Assembly: GCA_000378025.1 (NCBI GenBank)
Contig: KB899087.1
Location: 2,294,001-2,358,000 of the forward strand
DNA: 64,000 nucleotides
Direction of reading: 5' to 3'
Source of the DNA: Xanthobacteraceae bacterium 501b
GTDB lineage: Bacteria; Pseudomonadota; Alphaproteobacteria; Rhizobiales; Xanthobacteraceae
Part shown: piece by piece, positions 58,760 through 64,000 of the stretch
Layout: every line of letters starts with the position of its first letter
How positions within the stretch are numbered: position 1 is the first letter of the stretch
Notes under the pieces: model-generated
The model's database searches: none
The model's input: only the letters and a program-made list of their open reading frames with translations
What the model was told of the DNA's origin: nothing
Program-made: the position numbers and the translations under genes

Positions 58760-60289
58760 TCACGCCGTCGGCGCGGGCGCCTGCTGGCCGATGGCGCGAC
58801 CGGCCGCGACGGGCCGCTCGAGCCCGGCATGGGCGGCGGCGATCACCGAAACGGTCGCGCGCACCTGCACGGCGGCCGGGGCTGCGCGGCCGGCCTTGCT
58901 ATCGACATGCAGCAGCATATGCTCTCCGGTGGCGATCTCGCGGCGCTCGGGACCGGCATAGAGCCGGTGGAACACATGCAGCCGCTTCTCATCCGTACCG
59001 AGGATCTGGGTGGTGCAGACCAGCACCTCGCCCAGCTTCGCCTCGTCGAGATGCCGCAGATGGGTTTCCACCGTGTAGTAGCTGTGCCCGCCCTCGACAT
59101 AGGCGAGATCGACGCCGATCAGCCGCAGCAGCGCGTCGGTAGCGTCGCCGAACACCTGGAGATAGCGGTGCTCGGTCATGTGGCCATTATAGTCGATCCA
59201 GGCCGGCGAGACGCGGGCCTCCACCAGCGCCAGCGGTGCGGAGGTGTCGGGGGCCGGCGCGGCGCCCGCCTGTGCCCACAGGCGCTGCTCGAACTCCTTG
59301 AGGAGCTTGCCCGCCCCCCAGCCCTCCCCGCCCTGCCCCGCCTTCAGCGCCTGCACGATGCCGACAAGGTTCTCGTCGCGGATGCGCTCCAGTTCGCGAA
59401 TGGAGAGGCCGGCCGCCTGCGCATCGGATTGCGCGCCGATCTTCTCCACCAGCGCGTCGTCGAGGTCGACCACATCGGTGAGCTTGGTCCACGGCCATGC
59501 GAGGCACGGACCGAACTGGGCGAGGAAATGGCGCATGCCGGCTTCCCCGCCGGCGATACGGTAGGTCTGGAACAGGCCCATCTGCGCCCAGCGCAGGCCG
59601 AAGGAATAGCGGATCACGTCGTCGAGCGTCTCGACGTCGCAAATATCGTCCTTGATCAGCCACAGCGCCTCGCGCCACAGCGCCTCCAGCAGCCGGTCGC
59701 CGACAAAGGCTTCGATCTCGCGGGCGATTACCACGCCCTTCATGCCGATGGCGTCGAGCACCGCCTTGGCCCGCGCAACCGTGTCCGACGTGGTTGACGC
59801 GCCGCCGACGATCTCCACCAGCGGCAGCAGATAGACCGGGTTGTAGGGGTGGGCGACGAAGAGCCGGCCGGGATGGGTCAGCCCCGCCTGAAGATCGGTC
59901 GGCTTGAGGCCGGAGGTGGAAGAGCCGAGCAGCGCGTCCGCCGGCGCGGCGGCGTCGATCTCCGCCAGCACGCGGCGCTTGAGGTCGAGCCGCTCGGGCA
60001 CGCTCTCCTGCACCCATTGCGCGTCCGCCACCGCCTCCGCCACACTGACGCAGAAGGTCAGCCGGCCGCGCTTGGGCAGCGGCGCGCCCGTGAGCAGACC
60101 ATAGGCGCGCTCGGCATTGGCCAGCACCTCGGCGACAATGCGTTGCGCGTCGGGGTGCGGATCGAACACCTTCACGTCGATGCCGGCGAGCAGAAAGCGG
60201 GCGATCCAGCCGCCGCCGATGACTCCGCCGCCGATGCAAGCGGCGCGGGAGATGGGGGCAAGGCCCCCGGGAAGGGTCGCCGTCATCAT
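58760..60289 (-). CDS. lcdH: L-carnitine dehydrogenase fused to a thioesterase
   Basis: 509 residues. The N-terminal ~320 residues are a 3-hydroxyacyl-CoA dehydrogenase-type NAD enzyme (CIGGGVIGGGWIARFLLAG; HPYNPVYLLPLVEIVGG), matching carnitine 3-dehydrogenase. From ~351 a hotdog thioesterase follows with the DYNGHMTEHRYLQVFGDA motif. The fusion is the known dehydrogenase/betainyl-CoA thioesterase of carnitine catabolism: it oxidises carnitine to 3-dehydrocarnitine and releases betaine from its CoA ester. Followed upstream by the BKACE gene, 7 bp away. Confidence 0.9.
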   Translation of the reverse strand: MMTATLPGGLAPISRAACIGGGVIGGGWIARFLLAGIDVKVFDPHPDAQRIVAEVLANAERAYGLLTGAPLPKRGRLTFCVSVAEAVADAQWVQESVPERLDLKRRVLAEIDAAAPADALLGSSTSGLKPTDLQAGLTHPGRLFVAHPYNPVYLLPLVEIVGGASTTSDTVARAKAVLDAIGMKGVVIAREIEAFVGDRLLEALWREALWLIKDDICDVETLDDVIRYSFGLRWAQMGLFQTYRIAGGEAGMRHFLAQFGPCLAWPWTKLTDVVDLDDALVEKIGAQSDAQAAGLSIRELERIRDENLVGIVQALKAGQGGEGWGAGKLLKEFEQRLWAQAGAAPAPDTSAPLALVEARVSPAWIDYNGHMTEHRYLQVFGDATDALLRLIGVDLAYVEGGHSYYTVETHLRHLDEAKLGEVLVCTTQILGTDEKRLHVFHRLYAGPERREIATGEHMLLHVDSKAGRAAPAAVQVRATVSVIAAAHAGLERPVAAGRAIGQQAPAPTA

Positions 60290-60296
60290 CGTCTCC

Positions 60297-61199
60297 TCAG
60301 CGCTTCACCAGCTTCAGCTTCTCGCGCACCTCGGCCGGGCCGATGATCCGCGCCCCCATATTCGTCAACACGTTAGCGGCCTTCTCGACCAGCTGGGCGT
60401 TAGTGGCGAGCTGGCCCTTGCCGACATAGAGGTTGTCCTCCAGCCCGACCCGCACATTGCCGCCCGCCAGCACTGCCGCGGCGGGATAAGCCATGGCGTT
60501 GCGGCCGATGGAGAAGGCGGAGAAGGTCCACCCGGCCGGCACATTATTGACCATCGCCATAAAGGTGTTGAGATCGTCAGGCGCGCCCCAGGGAATGCCC
60601 ATGCACAGCTGGATCAGCACCGGGTCCTCGATCAGCCCTTCTTCGGCGAGTTGCTTGGCAAACCAGAGGTGCCCGGTGTCGAACGCCTCGATTTCGGGGC
60701 GCACGCCCAGCGCCGTCATCTGCCGCGCCATCTCGCGCAGCATGGACGGCGTGTTGGTCATGACATAGTCGCCGAGATTGAAGTTCATCGTGCCGCAGTC
60801 GAGCGTGCAGATTTCCGGCAGGCATTGCGCGACATGGGCGACGCGCTCGGTGGCGCCGGCCATGTCGGTGGCTTTCTCGTTGAGTGGAAACGGAGCCTCG
60901 ACGCCGCCGAAAACGAGATCGCCGCCCATGCCGGCGGTCAGGTTCAGCACCACGTCGACCTCGGCCGAGCGGATGCGGTCGGTCACTTCGCGATAGAGCT
61001 CGAGGCGGCGCGAGGCGGCGCCGGTCTCGGGCTCGCGCACATGGCAGTGCACCACCGCCGCGCCGGCCTTGGCGGCGTCGATCGCACTGTCGGCGATCTC
61101 TCGCGGGGTGATCGGCACATGGGCGGAGCGGCCGGTGGTGTCGCCGGCGCCGGTGACGGCGCAGGTGATGAAGACATCGCGATTCATCTGCAGGGGCAT
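60297..61199 (-). CDS. BKACE-family (DUF849) 3-dehydrocarnitine cleavage enzyme
   Basis: 300 residues. TIM barrel with the zinc-binding H51-C-H53 in VVHCHVRE and Glu254 in VRVGLEDNLYVG, both expected in 3-keto acid cleavage enzymes. The family swaps acetyl-CoA onto a beta-keto acid; next to lcdH the substrate is most likely 3-dehydrocarnitine, giving acetoacetate and betainyl-CoA, which the fused thioesterase then hydrolyses. Start ATG 61199; an upstream in-frame start at 61256 is weaker. Divergent from the regulator. Confidence 0.92.
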   Translation of the reverse strand: MPLQMNRDVFITCAVTGAGDTTGRSAHVPITPREIADSAIDAAKAGAAVVHCHVREPETGAASRRLELYREVTDRIRSAEVDVVLNLTAGMGGDLVFGGVEAPFPLNEKATDMAGATERVAHVAQCLPEICTLDCGTMNFNLGDYVMTNTPSMLREMARQMTALGVRPEIEAFDTGHLWFAKQLAEEGLIEDPVLIQLCMGIPWGAPDDLNTFMAMVNNVPAGWTFSAFSIGRNAMAYPAAAVLAGGNVRVGLEDNLYVGKGQLATNAQLVEKAANVLTNMGARIIGPAEVREKLKLVKR

Positions 61200-61250
61200 G
61201 GCGGGGTTCCTGAAAGCGTGAACGGAGCTTGACGGCAAAGCGAAGTCGTG

Positions 61251-61268
61251 ACGCAACTATTTACGCAA
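61251..61268. promoter_or_regulatory. Possible AraC-type direct repeat
   Basis: ACGCAA occurs at 61251-61256 and 61263-61268, 12 bp apart (about one helical turn), in the 92-bp gap between the BKACE and regulator genes. Direct repeats spaced this way are typical of AraC-family sites. Suggestive only. Confidence 0.35.
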
Positions 61269-61291
61269 TCGATTTTTCATTCTGCGAAGCC

Positions 61292-62257
61292 ATGATCTTT
61301 GCCCCCGCCGACGACGCGCTCGATGTCACGCTGCTGCTGTTTCCCGGCCTGTCGCTGCTCTCTCTGGCGGCGACGCTGGACCCGATGCGCGGCGCCAACC
61401 GCGTGCTGGGGCGGCTGGCCTTTCGCTGGAAGCTGGTGTCGATGGACGGCCAGATGCCGACAGCCAGCTGCGGCCTGCCGATCCCGGTGGACGGCGCCTT
61501 CGATGCCGGCGCGCGGCAGGACGTGCTGATGGTGGTGGCCGCCTTCGAGGCGGCGCGCTTCGCCACCCCGCCGATCCTCAAGGCGATCCGCGCCGGCGCC
61601 AAGCGCTCGTCCGCCACGGGCGGCATCGAGTCGGGCTCATGGCTGATGGGCTTCGCCGGGCTGCTGGAGGGGCGCCGCGCCACCACCCATTGGGAGGACC
61701 TGGAGGACTTCGCCGCCCGCTTCCCCGAAACCGACGTGCAACCGGACCGCTTCGTGATCGACGAGCCGGTGTTCACGACAGGCGGGGCCACCCCGGCGCT
61801 CGACTGCATGCTGGCGCTGATCCGCGCCCGGCACGGCTATTCCGCCGCGCTCGATGTCGCCAGCCTCTACATCTATGAGGAAGTGCGCGCGGGCTCGGAC
61901 GTGCAGCCCATCGTCTCGCTCGGCCGCATTCGCCAGCACGAGCCGCGCGTGGCCGAGGCGATCCGGCTGATGGAAACCCATATCGACCGCCCGCTCACCG
62001 TAGCGGCCATTGCCCGGCGGGTGGGCGTGTCGACGCGGGGGCTGGAGACGCTGTTCGTTAAAACGGTGGATGTGTCGCCCGGCGCCTATTACGTCACGCT
62101 GCGGCTGAAGGCGGCGCGGCGGCTGGTGCTCGACACCAATCTGCCGATCGCCGACATCGCCGAGCGCACCGGCTTTTCCGCCATCGCCTCGCTGTCGCGG
62201 GCGTTCCGGCGGCAGTTCGGCGCGCCGCCCTCCGCGGCGCGCCGTCAGCGATTGTAA
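61292..62257 (+). CDS. GlxA/AraC-family regulator (CdhR-like)
   Basis: 321 residues. The N-terminal ~180 residues are a DJ-1/GATase1-like sensor domain (ALDVTLLLFPGLSLLSLAATLDPMRGAN) and the last ~100 an AraC double helix-turn-helix (PLTVAAIARRVGVSTRGLETLFVKTVDVSPGAYYVTLRLKAARRLVLDTNLPIADIAERTGF). This layout is shared by CdhR and GbdR, which activate carnitine and betaine genes in Pseudomonas. Divergent from lcdH-BKACE and convergent with the binding protein. Start ATG 61292; the frame extends back to 61229. Confidence 0.91.
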   Translation: MIFAPADDALDVTLLLFPGLSLLSLAATLDPMRGANRVLGRLAFRWKLVSMDGQMPTASCGLPIPVDGAFDAGARQDVLMVVAAFEAARFATPPILKAIRAGAKRSSATGGIESGSWLMGFAGLLEGRRATTHWEDLEDFAARFPETDVQPDRFVIDEPVFTTGGATPALDCMLALIRARHGYSAALDVASLYIYEEVRAGSDVQPIVSLGRIRQHEPRVAEAIRLMETHIDRPLTVAAIARRVGVSTRGLETLFVKTVDVSPGAYYVTLRLKAARRLVLDTNLPIADIAERTGFSAIASLSRAFRRQFGAPPSAARRQRL

Positions 62258-62262
62258 AAGGC

Positions 62263-63207
62263 TCAGAGGCCGAGGCCCGTCTTCACCGCCGCCGCGCCGG
62301 GCTTGCCGTCGAGCGTCGTCACGCCGGCCAGCCATTTCTCGACCGCCGCCGGGTTCTGCTTCATCCACGCCTTCACCGCGGCATCGGGCTGCATCCCCTT
62401 GTCGAGAATGTCGCTCATCAGGCGATCTTCCATCGCCACGTCGAAGACGAGGTTCTCCAGGAGCTTGCCGACATTCGGGCAGTCCTTGACGTAGCCCGGC
62501 CGGGTCAGCGTCAGCACGCTGGCGCCGCCATCCTTGGGCCCGAACACGTCATTGCCATTGGTGAGGTATTCGATCGGCAGGTTGACGTTCATCGGGTGCG
62601 GCCGCCAGCCGAAGAACACCACCGGCTCGCCCTGCTTGATGCGGTGGCCGACCTGGGTAAGCATCGCCTGCTCGCTGGATTCCACCAGATCGAAACCCTT
62701 CAGCCCGAACGTGTCCTCGGTGATCATCTTGGAGATGGTGGCGTTGGCACCGCTACCGGCCTCGATGCCGTAGATCTTGCCCTGCAGCTTGTCCTTGAAT
62801 TTGGCGATGTCGGCATAGGTCTTCAGCCCGGCATCATAGGCCGCCTTGGAGGTGGCGAAGCCGATGCGCGCGCCGTCGAGATTTGTGGCGACCACGTCGA
62901 TCTTGCCGGCCTTCACAAGAGGAACCTGTGTCGGCTCCTGCAACGGCATCCAGTTGCCGAGGAAGATGTCACGGTCGCCATTCTCCAGCGCCTTGAAGGT
63001 GATGGCGACCGAGAGCACGGCGACGTCGGGCTTGTAGCCGAGATGGGTGAGCAGTTCGTCGGCCACCGCCGTGGTCGCGGTGATGTCGGTCCAGCCGACA
63101 TCGGAGAAGCGCGGCTTGGCGCAGGAAGCGGGGTCCACGGCAAAGGCGGAGGACGACATGAGCGTGGCGGACAAGGCGACGCACGTCACGAGCAGGCGTG
63201 AAATCAT
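62263..63207 (-). CDS. Choline/betaine/carnitine ABC transporter substrate-binding protein (ChoX/CaiX-like)
   Basis: 314 residues. Signal peptide ending SSSAFAVD, then the quaternary-amine receptor fold: FSDVGWTDITATTAVADELL, LGNWMPLQEPT, GSGANATISKM and FFGWRPHPMNVNLPIEYL. The spaced Trp residues form an aromatic cage for trimethylammonium groups in ChoX and ProX. No permease or ATPase genes are adjacent. Being beside carnitine genes, it probably feeds carnitine or betaine to a shared transporter. Confidence 0.9.
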   Translation of the reverse strand: MISRLLVTCVALSATLMSSSAFAVDPASCAKPRFSDVGWTDITATTAVADELLTHLGYKPDVAVLSVAITFKALENGDRDIFLGNWMPLQEPTQVPLVKAGKIDVVATNLDGARIGFATSKAAYDAGLKTYADIAKFKDKLQGKIYGIEAGSGANATISKMITEDTFGLKGFDLVESSEQAMLTQVGHRIKQGEPVVFFGWRPHPMNVNLPIEYLTNGNDVFGPKDGGASVLTLTRPGYVKDCPNVGKLLENLVFDVAMEDRLMSDILDKGMQPDAAVKAWMKQNPAAVEKWLAGVTTLDGKPGAAAVKTGLGL

Positions 63208-63341
63208 GGCTGTTCCCTCGATTGGCGATCATGCCGCAGACCGGCATCGCAAGGGAAAGCCTATCGACAGGTGAGCCGGTTGATTGACCTTGTTCGAAGT
63301 AGAGATGACCGAATGCGCAGCCCCGCCATCCCCGCCCGCGC

Positions 63342-64000
63342 CTATTCGCGCCCGCTGAGCCGCAGCAGCGCGGCGTGGACGACGGCATTGCCGGCCCACA
63401 TGGCGCCGGGCCGGGTGAAATCGCCCTCGAAGCTCACCAGCCCGCCGGCCTCGCGCACCAGCACCATGCCGGCCCAGCAATCCCAGCAATGCAGCGTCGG
63501 GTCGTAATAGCCGGCGAGGCGGTTGGCGGCGACATAGGCCAGCATCAGCGCCCCCGAGCCGACGCGGAACAGCACGCCGCCCTCGCGATAGAGCCCTTCG
63601 ACAAAGGCACCGACTTCGGCGGGCGACGCCTTTTGCGTGGCGCCGAAACCGATGGTGGTGGAGGCGATGGTCCAGTCCGGGTTCATCGCCAGCGCCCGCC
63701 CGTTGAGCCGGGCGCCACCGCCCGCGACGGCGGAATAAAGCTCGCGCAGCATAGGAGCGTAGATCACGCCGGCGACCGGTTCCGTCCCCCGCGCGATGCC
63801 GATTGATACCGTCCAGTTCGGCTGGCCGACGAGAAACGGCATGGTGCCGTCGATTGGGTCGATCACCCAGACGAAGCCGGACGTGCCCTCCGTTGCCGCC
63901 TCTTCCTCGCCGACAATGCCGTCGCCCGGGAAATGCCGGCTGATCGTCCGGCGCAACCAGGCCTCGATGCTGCGGTCGGCCTCGCTGACGAGATCTTGCG
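63342..64000 (-). CDS. Inositol monophosphatase-family protein, 5' end outside window
   Basis: About 219 codons in window. The frame runs off the right end (reading D-L-V-S-E-A-D-R-S-I-E from 63995). IMPase motifs: GEEE (metal), WVIDPIDGT, and the C-terminal WDCWAGMVLVREAGG, which is the second Asp-binding motif in a form W-D. Substrates of the family include inositol phosphates, fructose-1,6-bisphosphate and adenosine 3',5'-bisphosphate; the particular one cannot be told. Only the C-terminal ~220 residues are seen. Confidence 0.9.
   Translation of the reverse strand, partial: QDLVSEADRSIEAWLRRTISRHFPGDGIVGEEEAATEGTSGFVWVIDPIDGTMPFLVGQPNWTVSIGIARGTEPVAGVIYAPMLRELYSAVAGGGARLNGRALAMNPDWTIASTTIGFGATQKASPAEVGAFVEGLYREGGVLFRVGSGALMLAYVAANRLAGYYDPTLHCWDCWAGMVLVREAGGLVSFEGDFTRPGAMWAGNAVVHAALLRLSGRE

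Overview
This is a GC-rich chromosomal window with tightly packed operons, many ATGA or GTGA start/stop overlaps and strong AGGAGG-type ribosome sites. The gene content (BluB-type B12 lower-ligand synthesis, nikKMLQO nickel uptake, many TRAP, TTT and ABC solute-binding proteins, Rhizobiales-type extragenic repeats) suggests an alphaproteobacterium of the Hyphomicrobiales, perhaps Xanthobacteraceae (Ancylobacter or Starkeya-like). The taxonomic call is inference. I see no rRNA, tRNA, phage, transposase or CRISPR array; both window ends cut genes.

Layout. 1-3.7 kb: two tandem acyltransferase/SGNH proteins and an L,D-transpeptidase. 3.8-7.8 kb: a DUF971 protein, moaA, an MFS exporter behind a palindromic operator, and a DMT permease. 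7.8-11 kb: two paralogous orphan TRAP solute-binding proteins and a PEP-mutase-family enzyme. 11-14.9 kb: an Mrp/ApbC Fe-S carrier with a His-rich linker and a polar amino acid ABC importer lacking its ATPase. 15-19 kb: a uracil-DNA glycosylase-family protein, a nuclease, and the B12 lower-ligand genes cobT / bluB-cobS. 19-22 kb: a 59-residue DUF1289 protein overlapping an aspartic protease, a TauE exporter and dusA.

22-31 kb is a polyamine/amine-type ABC importer operon with a HAD hydrolase, an amine-oxidase-like flavoprotein and a GMC dehydrogenase, divergent from a LysR regulator. 31-36.4 kb holds a 4,5-dihydroxyphthalate decarboxylase-like protein, a complete tripartite tricarboxylate transporter (TctC-TctB-TctA) and a DeoR regulator. 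36.5-39.9 kb is one large autotransporter whose passenger is an endonuclease/exonuclease/phosphatase-fold enzyme.

41-54 kb is the most coherent accessory unit: AllA-like lyase, GntR regulator, PuuE-like deacetylase, a small MCGLCG protein, a CobW GTPase, then two SDRs, a hydantoinase, an epimerase and a dipeptide-type ABC importer. A nine-base motif GGTC(A/T)GACC occurs at the regulator gene and again upstream of the importer, tying both ends together. I read it as a catabolic island for an imported cyclic ureide or hydantoin-like compound.

54.3-58.3 kb is nikKMLQO with divergent nikR. The operator matches the NikR consensus, but the NikR protein has lost all four canonical nickel ligands. 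58.4-63.2 kb is a YeaQ-type membrane protein and a carnitine catabolic locus (carnitine dehydrogenase-thioesterase fusion, BKACE enzyme, CdhR-type regulator, choline/betaine-type binding protein). The window ends inside an inositol monophosphatase-family gene.
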